NCBI GenBank assembly: GCA_905183005.1 | Contig: CAJJDO010000001.1 | Span: forward strand, 253,836 to 317,835 | DNA from: Paramecium pentaurelia | Lineage: Eukaryota; Ciliophora; Oligohymenophorea; Peniculida; Parameciidae | Direction of reading: 5' to 3' | Length of the DNA: 64,000 bases | Part shown: positions 24,004 through 35,385 of the stretch, piece after piece | Layout: every line of letters starts with the position of its first letter | Numbering within the stretch: position 1 is the stretch's first letter | Position numbers and translations under genes: made by a program | Notes under the pieces: model-generated | Seen by the model: only the letters and a program-made list of their open reading frames with translations | Database searches by the model: none | Told to the model about the DNA's origin: nothing

Positions 24004-24812
24004 ATGAATTAAACAGGAGATTTACAAGTTTTAAATCACTAATTGAACATCTAAAATGGCAAGTTATCTCTTTAAGTAGAAGTCTTATCATAATAAATCT
24101 AACTACTTTAAAAATAAATACTATAATTATAAGCAAAAGTAGCAGATTACTAAAACTTAAAGGAAGAAAATATCACACTAAAAAAGGATATTATGAATTT
24201 ATAAGAATAAATTTAAGTCCAAGAATCAGAGTAATAACTAGTTCAAGAAAGTTAATTCAATCAACATCTTGAAGAAATGTAAACAAGACATAAAAAACAA
24301 ATATAAGACTTAAAAACTTTATATGAGGATAAAATTATATTATTATAGAAAGAGAGGTCCTCTATGTAAGATTAAGCTATTTAAATGGGAGTATCAAATT
24401 AAGCTTCAAAAACTTTAGAATTGTAGGCTGCTAAAATATTATAAATAAGTCATAAGTTAGAGTATTTATTTTTAATTAATTCAGAAAAACGTTGTCTGAT
24501 CTTCCATCTCAGAGTCCTAGTCATGGACATATTGGAATATCTAAAGAAACATATAATTAAATGCTGGACCAATTAAAAAGCAAGTCTTCTAAAAATATTA
24601 TCTTAGAAAAAATACCAGATTAACAAAATTTGTAAATTTATTAAATATGATTTAGTTCTCAACGATACAAAAAGACTTCCGTCATCAATATTAAAAAAGA
24701 GCCCACTTTTAGTGTTAAAAAAATATTACATTACAATAAACCTCAAGATTCAACTAGAACTTAAAATTCTGCAATTGCTCTCACTATAAGTACATTAACC
24801 AAGAAATCTTGA
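24004..24812 (+). CDS. Coiled-coil protein
   Basis: Q-rich coiled coil of about 250 residues. Representative segments are LNHQLNIQNGKLSLQVEVL, YQNLKEENITLKKDIMNL and HKKQIQDLKTLYEDKI. A non-helical Ser-rich region (SDLPSQSPSHG) and a basic end TISTLTKKS follow. Introns: 23 nt ending CAG (after KLE) and 24 nt ending TAG (before FSQRYKK). An in-frame TGA lies upstream of ATG 24004, supporting this start. The other frame across 23979-24272 is a shadow. Likely cytoskeletal or basal-body associated, by composition only. Confidence 0.6.
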
Positions 24813-24983
24813 TCATAATTTTACTTAAAAAATAATTATTCAATAATTTTAATGTAAATTTTTTATATTATGATTAAGAATTTATGTTTAATAAAATTTA
24901 TTAAATTAATATATAATTTAATTTTTAGTTTATAGAAAATTGAATAGGGATGATTATTACAACATATTTAAACTAAATAAATA

Positions 24984-27602
24984 TCAATAATAATGATTAA
25001 TTAAATCTATTTCTCTTAGAACTGATTATCGACCATTCCTATTCCTATTTGGAGTTCCAATAACATAGGTTGAAGATGACCGAACTTCTCGAACAGGAGT
25101 AGAACGCTTTATTTAAGTCTCAAGAAATCTGTTCTTAGATTTTTCATAACATTTCTCATCAATTAGTCTACTGTTATCTTTTTTTAATGACTAGACTCGG
25201 CATTCTATTAATATAGTTAATTTTAATAAATTACCCATCTCAGTAATTAGTTTTGAACTTTACTTTTCAGATTTTTTTAGTTATTATTACCATTATTAAC
25301 ATTATTCCTTTAAATTTTTATTCTCTTCTATTAATGTTGCAATTTATGAATGCAATTGAGCAACAAATGAATTGTACTGAATTTATTAAGCTTCAGATAA
25401 TCCTTTTAATTCTAATCTAAAATTTTAAATATATTATTTTACTTATACACATGATCTATATTTATTAAATGCTTCTATTAATCTACAATTAGATCTTATA
25501 CTTGCAATTTAAAATATTCTTATTGTTACATTATCTCTGTTTTTAACAACTAATTTTCTGTATTTAAATTTTAAATAATATTTTCTAAACCTCTTTTTTC
25601 TAATGTAATTTATTAAGAATAATTTTCAAGTTTTTCTCTCTCTTAAGCAATCTCTTTTTCAATTTTAACTTTCAAACTTGAATCTACAGCCTTTTTTAAA
25701 GCTTCAATTTCTTTTTGATGTTTTTCTTTAAGTAAATTCAATTATTCTCTTAATTAAATAGTTTCAACTAATTCTTAAGATTAAATTTCAATTTTATTTT
25801 CTGCAAATTTCAATTATTAATGGGTTTCTGATAATAATTATTGTATTTAATTTAAATTAGATAAAGTTTCTTATAAATTATTTGTTATTTTGATATTTTC
25901 TTCTTATAATTTATTTAATTTGGTTTAAAGTTATTGTATTTCATCTTAAAATCGTTATAACTTCTCAAGTTAATCTTTATTTTACATTTCATAATTTTCT
26001 TCCATACGAATTGTCTTTAATTTCCAATTATCTATTTCATTACTCTATTCTACTGTAAGTTATTAAAGTCTATGTAATTCATTTCTAAGACTTTGTATTT
26101 ATGGTCTAGTTTCTTCAATTTCCTCACCTTTCATATTACTTTGATAAGCTAATTATTAGATGTAGGAAGTCTATTCTTCTATTTTCTATAATAAGACATT
26201 GATTTTCTCATTTAGATTGTTAATTTCTTTATTTTTTTATTATAAAATTTGTTCTGTTTACTAACTTTATAATAATAATAATTACTAATTTATTTTATTG
26301 TTAATTTTATAACAATTTGATATCAAATTGGTTTTACTATTATTTTAAGTATGATGTATTCTCTTGGAATAGTTTATCAAATTTTAATTTTTAAGCTTCT
26401 AATTCTTTATATTGCATAAGCAATTATTATTCTTTAGTTATAATTTCTTAAGCATTATCTGCTAATTATTTCTCTAGATTATTGGTTTTAGTAATTTCAT
26501 GATTTAAATTTTATCTAGTTTAATTAAGTAGTTTTTATAAATCCTCATTTTCCATAATTACTTATTAAACTTACTTTTTAAAATTATTAATTTCCTTATT
26601 ATAATTATGCTAATTTTCCTAATTTTATAATTTATGATTTCTATTTAATTCATTTAAGTTGGATTTCATTTAATTTATTTCAATTTTATATTGTTAAAAT
26701 TCTTATTCATTTTTTTCTAATTATAATCTTTCTTCTTTTTCTAATAATTTCAATTCTTCCAATTAAATAATCAATTCTTCATATTTTATTCTTCTATTCT
26801 CTATATCCTTTTCATAATTGATCAATTTCTATTTTTATTATCTATTTTCATTAATTTATTATTCTAATTATATTTATAATTATTAGATCTTTTCTGTATT
26901 CTTCTTTATAACTGCATCTTGTTATTCAATAATGTTAGTGATTTATTGATTATTATTAAGTAATTCATTTCCTTTTTTGTCTTTATAATCAATTTGTTCT
27001 TTAGCAATTTATAATTCTTTAGAATAACTCTTTAATTTCTCTTCATAAGATTAAATAAGATCTGAATTTTATTTTAATTCATTTAGAAGCTTCTCAATAT
27101 TTGCAGTCAAATTCTTATTTTATTATTCATATAATTCTCCATAATGAGCTTTCCATTTTTATTCAATTATTTCAGTTTCAACTTAAAACTTTTTTTGTAA
27201 TGATTCATATTGATAAGATAGTTCTTCTAGTTAGATTTATAAACTCTAATTCATTAAAACTACCTTCTCATTTTCATATATCATTTTTGTAGTTCTATTT
27301 TCAATTGTTCTATATCTCTCATCTTTCTATTATTAGTAAGCATTCTATAACATTCTTTATTCTTCTTATAACAATTCAATTTCTCTATTTTTATCACTTA
27401 ATTATGACAATAATCTTTCATTTTCAGTAGCTAACATAACTACTTTATTTTCCAATTCTTAAACAGTTAATCTTTATTAACTATGATTTAACTCTGCTAA
27501 TAGATCTCTTTAATAAAAATGATAATCCTTTTTATCACTAAGATTGCTGATATTATGAAGGGATGAATCTTTATCTAAGTACGTCTGTCGAGCGTCATAC
27601 AT
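24984..27602 (-). CDS. Long coiled-coil protein
   Basis: About 870 residues starting MYDARQTYLDKDSSLHN. Almost the whole length is heptad-rich, Q/N/E/K-rich coiled coil, for example ELENKVVMLATENERLLSQL and EIELLQEEQRMLQ. Before the end there is a short basic segment with RSTPVREVRSSSTYVIG and PNRNRNGR, typical of a phosphorylated tail. No LRR, kinase or motor domain. A structural basal-body or cortical coiled-coil protein is a reasonable guess; not recognised further. No intron was obviously needed in the parts I read. Convergent with the preceding coiled-coil gene (about 170 bp gap). Confidence 0.7.
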
Positions 27603-27850
27603 TATATTTAAATTTAAAATACTTTAAACTGTTAATTGAATTATTTATTTTATAGATATTCTCTATATAAAATTGGAATCTATAGATAATAAGAATGTCA
27701 ATTCAAACATTAATAATAATAGATATACTCTTAAATATTTATAAACAAAATTAATAAGAATATTTAAAGTGAAATCTGAATTAAGCTCCTTATATTTTGC
27801 TATACATTTTATATTTAAAATCGATTATTAAAAGAAATAATAATTTATAA

Positions 27851-28273
27851 ATGAATCCTCAGGTTTTTCAACATAAGTTTGATAAATAAAAATAGAGAAC
27901 TCTAACATTGATATAAAAATTAGATAAAGACCAAAGATAATTAGAAAAAATAAAGTAAAGAAATATTTTGAGAGTTGAACGTTTGATGTCTTTAAATTAG
28001 AAAGATTTAAACAATCTCTGCAATTATAGTTTAACAACAGATCATAAGAATGAAACAAAATTTAGTTTTCATAATAGAAAAAATACTTTTTCAATCAAAT
28101 TAGAATCCTTAGAGGATTATTTTGCTTTTAAGAAAATAGATATGAATAATCAAAATAGAAATTATTGGTATTTATTATATTTGATTAGAGTAGGGCAAGA
28201 TTAGCATATAGATAAACTTTATAAAATAGTGATAGATAATATAGAAATATTTGATAGAGAATGTTTTATTTGA
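27851..28273 (+). CDS. Small hypothetical protein
   Basis: Continuous frame of 140 residues, MNPQVFQHKFDKQKQRTL to IFDRECFI. The N-terminal half is basic helix (DKDQRQLEKIKQRNILRVE); the C-terminal half is more hydrophobic (NYWYLLYLIRVGQDQHIDKL). No known domain. It sits between the divergent long coiled-coil gene and the cyclin gene, 53 bp upstream of the latter's ATG. Confidence 0.5.
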
Positions 28274-28326
28274 ATGTTCATGATTATAATTATTTATTAT
28301 AAATAATCAAAAAAAATATTAATAGG

Positions 28327-30296
28327 ATGAAAAAATGGGATGATGATGCAAGGTTAAAGACTTATGTAAATAAAATTCTAAATGTCAAATCAACTATGTA
28401 AAATAAATTAAATACTGCCTCAAAAAGTAATGATTTGATATCATTTTGATTTTAGAAAGAATCAATAGAGATACTGAATATAGTAGCAATGCAACACATC
28501 GATCAGATTAAACAAGTTTTAAAGATAGCATTCTTTATAAGTAATTAGAATAATATAATAATAGATAATTAGTGGAGTACAATTTATAATAATATACAAA
28601 TAAATTATTGTTAAGAGGATATAAGAGTGGTTTACAATAATTAGCATAATAATCATAAGATTCATAAAACATTGTCTTATAAGAGATAAAACCATTGCCT
28701 GGACATAAATAAAAATTTATAGATTTATTCAAACAATTAAATGAACATTAAGAATCTGGCAATGACAATAAAATAGTAAATTATAATAGTTTTGCTTAAA
28801 ATCGAAATACTTTACCTAGCTAATTAAATTCGCATGGATAATTTGAATAAACTAAAGAAGTATACATGGAAATACTTAAACCAATAAATAGAAGAGCATC
28901 TATGAAACATTTCTCACCTTCCCACGAATAGACCTAAATCAAACCAAGAGTATTACCAAAATTAGAAAAAGTTTAAAGTAAAGGAAAAAAAGAAAGGAGT
29001 CCTTAATTTGATGAAATAAATTCTAAATAAATAGATTTATAAGTTAATAACGTTGCATAGATACTAAATACAAAAGAGAGTATTTCAAAACCAACATCCA
29101 AAAACATTAAAAATCCTATTTCAAATTAAAAAAACTAAACATAGTCTATATAAAGAACTCATTAAGATAAACCAAATAAATTTATTAATAAATTATTACT
29201 GATTAATGGAAAAAACAATAATGAAGTACATTTAGAAAGAGAATCAATCTAATTAATGTATCAATCTTTTGACAATGGAAGATTAGCATCAACATTAATC
29301 AACATAGACATAGAAGAAATAAGTTATTGTGTTGGAATTTCAATTTAAAAAATGATGGTTTAAGCAGATTTAGATAATATACAAAACATTAATAATAATT
29401 TAATCTAATAGGTTGATGATAATGTATCCAGTTAATCAGAGAGTATGAAATAATAATAACGTTAGGTTAGAATGTCATAAATGATGAAAATGATGGAGAT
29501 TACTTTTAAGATTAGAATTTTCTAAGGCAGCAAGACGTTAATGAAAAATAGTCTGTGAAAAAAGAACAACTCTATTAAGATGAAGAACTAGATTATCTTG
29601 AAGATTTAGAAAATAATGAATAATAAAATAATAATCCTCAGTCAGAGTACTTGGACTAATAATTCTAACCTGATGATGAAAATAAGTTATTATCTAATAT
29701 TATTATTTAGTTAGTAAATACCTAAATCACAATTTTCAGTTGACACAACACTAAATTAATAAGAATCATTTTTATTTAATAAAGTATTTATTGATATGTA
29801 GTTGGCAAATTACATACCAAATGTAGATATCATTCAAAATTATTGTAAAAACATAATGACAACAACTAAAATGGAAAGAGAAGTAGCAATTATATCGATG
29901 ATATATATAAATAGATTGTTAGAACATAATCAAGGATTAGAAATTAATTGTCTGAATTGGCAGAAAATTTTATTTACAGCTTTAGTTATGGCTTCTAAAA
30001 TATGGGATGATGAATCATTTGAAAATAATAATTTTGCCAAAGTACTACCATAGTTTTCAACCATTTAAATAAATGAAATGGAGAAGGTTTTTTTAAAATT
30101 AATTGAATATCATCTTTATGTTAATTCTGGAGATTATGCTAAATAGTATTTTTTATTGAGAACTTATGCAGATAAAAAATAACGAAGTTATGCTGTTAAA
30201 TAATTAGATATTGCAACAGTTCTAAGATTATAAAGAGGTGGTCAATAGTTGATAACAAAGCAATAATTTTTAAACACTTAAAATAAAAGTTTTTGA
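28327..30296 (+). CDS. CCNY: Cyclin Y-like protein with long N-terminal extension
   Basis: The C-terminal 160 residues are a cyclin box of the cyclin Y (CCNY) type: EREVAIISMIYINRLLEH, LNWQKILFTALVMASKIWDD, IQINEMEKVFLKLIEYHLYV and YAKQYFLLRTYADKKQRSY. CCNY partners PFTAIRE-type CDKs (CDK14/16) at membranes. Before the box lies a Q/N/S-rich, low-complexity N-terminal region of about 450 residues, much longer than in animals and without the usual MGN myristoylation start. Introns include a 29-nt one near 28428, GTATGAAATAATAATAACGTTAG near 29447 and GTTATTATCTAATATTATTATTTAG near 29685; each restores frame toward the cyclin box. The kinase partner is not in this window. Confidence 0.82.
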
Positions 30297-30412
30297 GATT
30301 ACTTCTAATTATAACTATTTAAATAAATAGCTATCTCTCTCTCTTATTTACTAATCATTTTCAGTATTATATTATAATAACTTATTTTAAGAAATAAATT
30401 AAAATATGTAAC

Positions 30413-30965
30413 TCATTTCTTCTTTTATTTAGGATCTGTTTTATCTTATTTAATATAATTTAAAAATATACCTTATGCTTTTGTGTCTTTCTTATCATTT
30501 TTTCCTTAATTTTTATCTTACGGATTTTTTTCCTTTTAATCTTTATTACCTTTCTAAGGTGATTTATTTTTTTCATTTTTATCATTTTTTGGATCTGCTT
30601 TACCATCAATTTTACTTGCTTGAAGCTATGCCTTGAGTCTTTCATCTTAATTTATTTGAAGATATGCTACTTAATTAAAGTTCAGCCAAAGATTTAGCCA
30701 TTGTCTGTTGTCGAAACTGTTCAGCTTATTTCTTTTTTTCATATTTTAAAACAGCTTAAGCAGCATACTCATAAACATTTCCACTTGGAAAACCATCCTT
30801 ACAAAGCCGTCTCAAAAAATATTCGTAAGCAGCCAATACACCACTATTATTCAATATTTATTCTTATCAATATTTTAAATGCATTATACATTTTTATTCT
30901 AGGATATGTTTTTCTTCATTATTTTACTCTTGATTTCCTTACTATTTATCTAAAGTATCATCCAT
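30413..30965 (-). CDS. Small conserved-looking helical protein with KQ-rich tail
   Basis: Starts MDDTLDKQQGNQEQNNEE. An intron of about 27 nt ending AAG joins HILEQK to QQILNNSGVLAAYEYFLRR. The globular part CKDGFPSGNVYEYAAQAVL is followed by EKKKQAEQFRQQTMAKSLAE. A second 25-nt AAG-ending intron leads into a lysine-, asparagine- and glutamine-rich tail ending KTDPKQKKK. About 165 residues. The segment L..L.KDG.P.G.VYEYAA..VL.YEK looks like a conserved small domain, but I cannot name the family. The plus-strand frame opposite its 5' half is a shadow. Confidence 0.6.
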
Positions 30966-31226
30966 CTATCCTTACTACTAAATTATTTATAATATTAATT
31001 ATAATGAAAAACTATGAATAATAAGTAGATATTTAAACTAATTTAGTCTATTCCTCTTGATCAGGAATTTAGTGACTAAAATATTTTTACATACTATTAA
31101 AGATCCAATTAAATCCGCCCTAAAATGAGACTCTTTGCTTTATAATAAAACATTATAAAAAGATAACCTAATGATAATGTCAATCACTTGTAAATTCAAT
31201 CTAGTATGAATATCATATATATTTTT

Positions 31227-31781
31227 ATGAGCCCAAAAACTTTTAATCAGCAAGTTTACCCAAATAAAGTTTTACCAATAGAGAAAACTCTCAAAGAAAA
31301 TAAAATAAAATTAAGAGCCTCTCGACTGAAATTCCATAAATAAGTCAAAAATTTAGATCTTTAAAAGGAATTTCAGCTAAGAATAAATTAATCTAATAAT
31401 CTAAAAAGAAAAATCTGTAAATCCCATCTTGTGACATAAAGCTTAATTAAAAAGAAGGTATTCGAAACACCCGTGTATAAAGATTTCAATAAACATTATA
31501 CTGAGTAAAAGCCCCAAACCTTTCGTTACAAAGACTTAGACCTTAATTCATATATTGAAGAATATAAATTGATAAAGTAATAAACAATTGCTACTGTGAT
31601 ACTACCTAATGTTTTTTAGCATTAAAATAGGAATGATAATAGTTAATCTAGTAGATTATCAATCTAACCATATTAACATTCTTTTAAACCTAAAATTAAA
31701 ACTATATCAATATCTTAAAATAAGTATATTTAACAAAAGAATTTTAATATAAGTGGTTGGAGTGATCATTCAAATAAATGA
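31227..31781 (+). CDS. Basic hypothetical protein
   Basis: Uninterrupted frame of 184 residues from MSPKTFNQQVYPNKVL to GWSDHSNK, with no intron needed. Strongly basic and Ser/Gln-rich, with segments such as FHKQVKNLDLQKEFQLR and PVYKDFNKHYTEQKPQTF. No TM, no signal peptide, no known domain. Possibly a microtubule-binding ciliary protein by composition only. Confidence 0.55.
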
Positions 31782-31906
31782 AATATTTTATTTTTATATA
31801 ATTATTTATATTCTTATGATTATTTAAATTTGTTTATTTTCCAGAATAAATACAGAAATTTAAATAATTCAAAACATTAAAAATATTTTTATTTTTTTTT
31901 TTAATT

Positions 31907-32303
31907 ATGAATCCCGCCTAAACCATTGCATAACAATTCCTTTAACAATACTATTAGACTTTAATGACCAATAAAATGGGATTAATCTAATTTTATACAG
32001 ATGCCTCTCATATGACATATGGTTTTTCATATATTTTTATTATTTATAGGTGGATAATAACATGATGGCTTAAAATAAATCAACGAGAAATTAGAATCAT
32101 TGGCCTTTTAAAAAATAGTTTATAAAATTGATGATATGGATGTTTAACCAGGAGCATTGGAGAATTCTTTATTCATTTTTGTAACTGGATAATTGCAGAT
32201 GGATGATGCTGAGACATACAAATTCTCATAAAGTTTTTAAATTCTTCCAAATGGCTAAGGAGGTTTATACGTGCATAATGATATCTTCAGATTAGTTTAT
32301 TGA
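31907..32303 (+). CDS. NTF2: Nuclear transport factor 2
   Basis: NTF2 carries RanGDP into the nucleus and binds FG nucleoporins. The 122-residue product has the family layout: AQQFLQQYYQTLMTNKMGLI, QFYTDASHMTYGGQQHDGL, INEKLESLAFQKIVYKIDD, then FIFVTGQLQMDD, YKFSQSFQILP and YVHNDIFRLVY, the standard C-terminal strands. One 28-nt intron starting GTTTTTC and ending TAG lies in the glycine after TYG. The length is exactly that of canonical NTF2. Confidence 0.92.
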
Positions 32304-32333
32304 TATATATATTAATAATAAAAATTATTAAAA

Positions 32334-32848
32334 ATGGGATTCGAAGATTAGATTCCACCAATTCCAAATAGAGATTAAGAAAAGAGATATATAGCCACAG
32401 TAGAAAAGTCTTTCTATGATCAACCACTCTATAAATTTTATATGAATGAAGCTTTAAGAGAAAGAAAAATGGATTATGCTGATAAATTAAATACATTCAA
32501 ATATGAATGGATCCTTAACTTTGCTGCTTCTGGAATCGTATTCAGTTTATTATATGTAACATTTAATATTGATTTATCAGTTCATCCCTGTGTCATATTT
32601 TTATAGATAAACAACCACTGGTGTTCCAACATATTATCAGTATTATTCTAAAATTATATTTTAGACCAAAGAATAAAGCTGTATTCAAATAAGGATACTT
32701 GTAAAATCAAAATTGGAAAAGATTTAAATTGTATTCATTCCTAGTTTTTGGATCAGCATTCATATTTGCTCATACATATACCGATAGATCATAAATTCAT
32801 GATGAATATTACAATAATGTTGGTGTCATCAAACCAAAGTTTGAATGA
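32334..32848 (+). CDS. Small two-helix membrane protein
   Basis: About 155 residues, MGFEDQIPPIPNRDQEKRY start, with two hydrophobic helices: WILNFAASGIVFSLLYFIPV and SFLVFGSAFIFAHTY. The soluble segments are charged and Tyr-rich, ending VGVIKPKFE. Two introns (25 nt ending CAG and 25 nt ending TAG) join the helices. Not recognised. Size and layout would suit a mitochondrial inner-membrane complex subunit, but no motif proves it. It follows NTF2 by 30 bp. Confidence 0.6.
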
Positions 32849-33064
32849 TATAAATCGATAAATATACAAAATTATATTATAATAATCATAATCACTATTA
32901 ACATACTTATTTTAGCAATTTCTATTTAAATACATAATAATAATAAGATAATTAAAATGTATTGATTTTTCTTATTTAATCTATTAACAGATAAAATATT
33001 TAGTTGTTAAGACAAAAAGATTAATTAAAGCACATTAAAATGAGTATCATATTATTCAAAATAA

Positions 33065-34224
33065 TATCAAATTAATATTATTAATTCTATTTCATGCAAT
33101 TTCATTGGTTTCAGGTACTTACATTTCCATAGAATTACCTTCTATAGGCATAGGATTCATGCCATATATGTAACTATTAAGTCTTCCCAATAATCGATTT
33201 TAAGGTTATAGATGAGGAGGTAATTCATTTCTTTCACAAATAGGGGGAGGATCAAATTTCATGATTCTTTTTAGCATATCTTTCCATGATTCTCTTGGAT
33301 CTACTACTGGATCATTGTACACTCGACCTTTAATTAAATTTATATTATGCCTTACCTAATGGTTTTGTTGTGAAATCACCAACATTTTAAGGCATGATTG
33401 ATTATTATAATGATTAAAGAAAAATTTCATAATTAACATATCTCCATTATTTTATAGTTCTTATTAATTCATAACTTGAAGCTTCTTAGATCAATTTATC
33501 AAATTCATAAATAATATAAGCGGAATCATAATTCCCCAATAAAATAGCATAATCTAGTGCTGTAAATCCTTCTCTTGATCTTTTAGAGATGTCTGCATGA
33601 AATCTTAATAATGTGCAACAAATATTTGCATGATCTCTTTTGGCTGCCCACATTAACGGAGTCAACCCATCTTTATCAGATGCATCTAAATTTGCTCCTC
33701 CTTCACATAGTAACATAACCATATCTAAGCATCCTCTCCATGATGCTCTTGCTAAAGGAGTAATATTTCCAGCTGAATAGAGAATTGTATTTAATAATTC
33801 TGGGAATTATTTAAGAACTTATTATGCATTTTCAACATTATCTGTTTCTATTGCTTTTTATAGAAGTTTTTATGCTTATGAAGCACCCATGATGATTTAA
33901 TCTCAAGTATTAAACTTAATAAAAATTAATTAATAAGTCTTATATTTATTAAAGATTATAATCTATAGATTCTTTTATTTTATTATATAAGTAATTAGAA
34001 AACGATCATTTATTATTAAAAATTATTATCAGAAACCAATAGTAATATATAACTTAAAAACTCAATTTCAAAGAAAATAATACATTTTAATTAGAATTTA
34101 TAATTCTCTTAATAATAACTGTAAAATGAATATAGTGAGATGTAATTATAAGTAAAAAAATAATGAATAAATATATATAAATATATATCAATTTTTAGGG
34201 TACTTTAATTCATTATCTGGTATG
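33065..34224. repeat. Direct duplication, copy 1
   Basis: This 1160-bp block recurs at 34226-35385 with no difference that I could find, including non-coding parts. The two are separated only by one ambiguous base N at 34225. Best read as an unresolved contig overlap. Confidence 0.95.
33092..33890 (-). CDS. Ankyrin-repeat protein (copy 1)
   Basis: About 255 residues starting MGASQAQKLLQKAIETD. Three to four ankyrin repeats are clear: ITPLARASWRGCLDMVMLL, DKDGLTPLMWAAKRDHANI and SREGFTALDYAILLGNYD. After the repeats comes a non-ankyrin region with WKDMLKRIMKFDPPP and an end NEIA. A 28-nt intron at 33328-33355 (ending AAAG) joins TKPLG to RVYNDP. The MG start could be myristoylated, though there is no nearby Cys. 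Identical to the second copy; probably one gene in the real genome. Confidence 0.85.
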
Positions 34225-34225
34225 N
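34225..34225. other. Ambiguous base (assembly join)
   Basis: Single N, the only ambiguous base in the window, exactly at the junction of two identical 1160-bp blocks. Confidence 0.95.
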
Positions 34226-35385
34226 TATCAAATTAATATTATTAATTCTATTTCATGCAATTTCATTGGTTTCAGGTACTTACATTTCCATAGAATTACC
34301 TTCTATAGGCATAGGATTCATGCCATATATGTAACTATTAAGTCTTCCCAATAATCGATTTTAAGGTTATAGATGAGGAGGTAATTCATTTCTTTCACAA
34401 ATAGGGGGAGGATCAAATTTCATGATTCTTTTTAGCATATCTTTCCATGATTCTCTTGGATCTACTACTGGATCATTGTACACTCGACCTTTAATTAAAT
34501 TTATATTATGCCTTACCTAATGGTTTTGTTGTGAAATCACCAACATTTTAAGGCATGATTGATTATTATAATGATTAAAGAAAAATTTCATAATTAACAT
34601 ATCTCCATTATTTTATAGTTCTTATTAATTCATAACTTGAAGCTTCTTAGATCAATTTATCAAATTCATAAATAATATAAGCGGAATCATAATTCCCCAA
34701 TAAAATAGCATAATCTAGTGCTGTAAATCCTTCTCTTGATCTTTTAGAGATGTCTGCATGAAATCTTAATAATGTGCAACAAATATTTGCATGATCTCTT
34801 TTGGCTGCCCACATTAACGGAGTCAACCCATCTTTATCAGATGCATCTAAATTTGCTCCTCCTTCACATAGTAACATAACCATATCTAAGCATCCTCTCC
34901 ATGATGCTCTTGCTAAAGGAGTAATATTTCCAGCTGAATAGAGAATTGTATTTAATAATTCTGGGAATTATTTAAGAACTTATTATGCATTTTCAACATT
35001 ATCTGTTTCTATTGCTTTTTATAGAAGTTTTTATGCTTATGAAGCACCCATGATGATTTAATCTCAAGTATTAAACTTAATAAAAATTAATTAATAAGTC
35101 TTATATTTATTAAAGATTATAATCTATAGATTCTTTTATTTTATTATATAAGTAATTAGAAAACGATCATTTATTATTAAAAATTATTATCAGAAACCAA
35201 TAGTAATATATAACTTAAAAACTCAATTTCAAAGAAAATAATACATTTTAATTAGAATTTATAATTCTCTTAATAATAACTGTAAAATGAATATAGTGAG
35301 ATGTAATTATAAGTAAAAAAATAATGAATAAATATATATAAATATATATCAATTTTTAGGGTACTTTAATTCATTATCTGGTATG
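34226..35385. repeat. Direct duplication, copy 2
   Basis: Second copy of the 33065-34224 block. It continues without interruption into the RAE1 coding sequence, whose last codons (stop at 35349) lie inside the block. Copy 1 therefore also carries an orphan RAE1 C-terminus. Confidence 0.95.
34253..35051 (-). CDS. Ankyrin-repeat protein (copy 2)
   Basis: Same gene as at 33092-33890, shifted by 1161 bp, with the same protein and intron. Its 3' neighbour here is the N junction. Because even intergenic DNA is identical, it is not credible as an independent paralogue. Confidence 0.8.

Noticed and set aside
23979..24272. Frame with a basic, serine-rich translation
   Set aside because: It does not begin with ATG, and the neighbouring frame encodes a clear coiled coil that splices on to 24812.
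30701..31021. Plus-strand frame of about 106 residues with a hydrophobic end
   Set aside because: It overlaps the 5' half of the minus-strand gene 30413-30965, which gives coherent spliced text; it lacks an ATG start.
33092..35051. Two paralogous ankyrin genes in tandem
   Set aside because: Identity extends through noncoding DNA and ends at a single N, pointing to assembly error rather than gene duplication.
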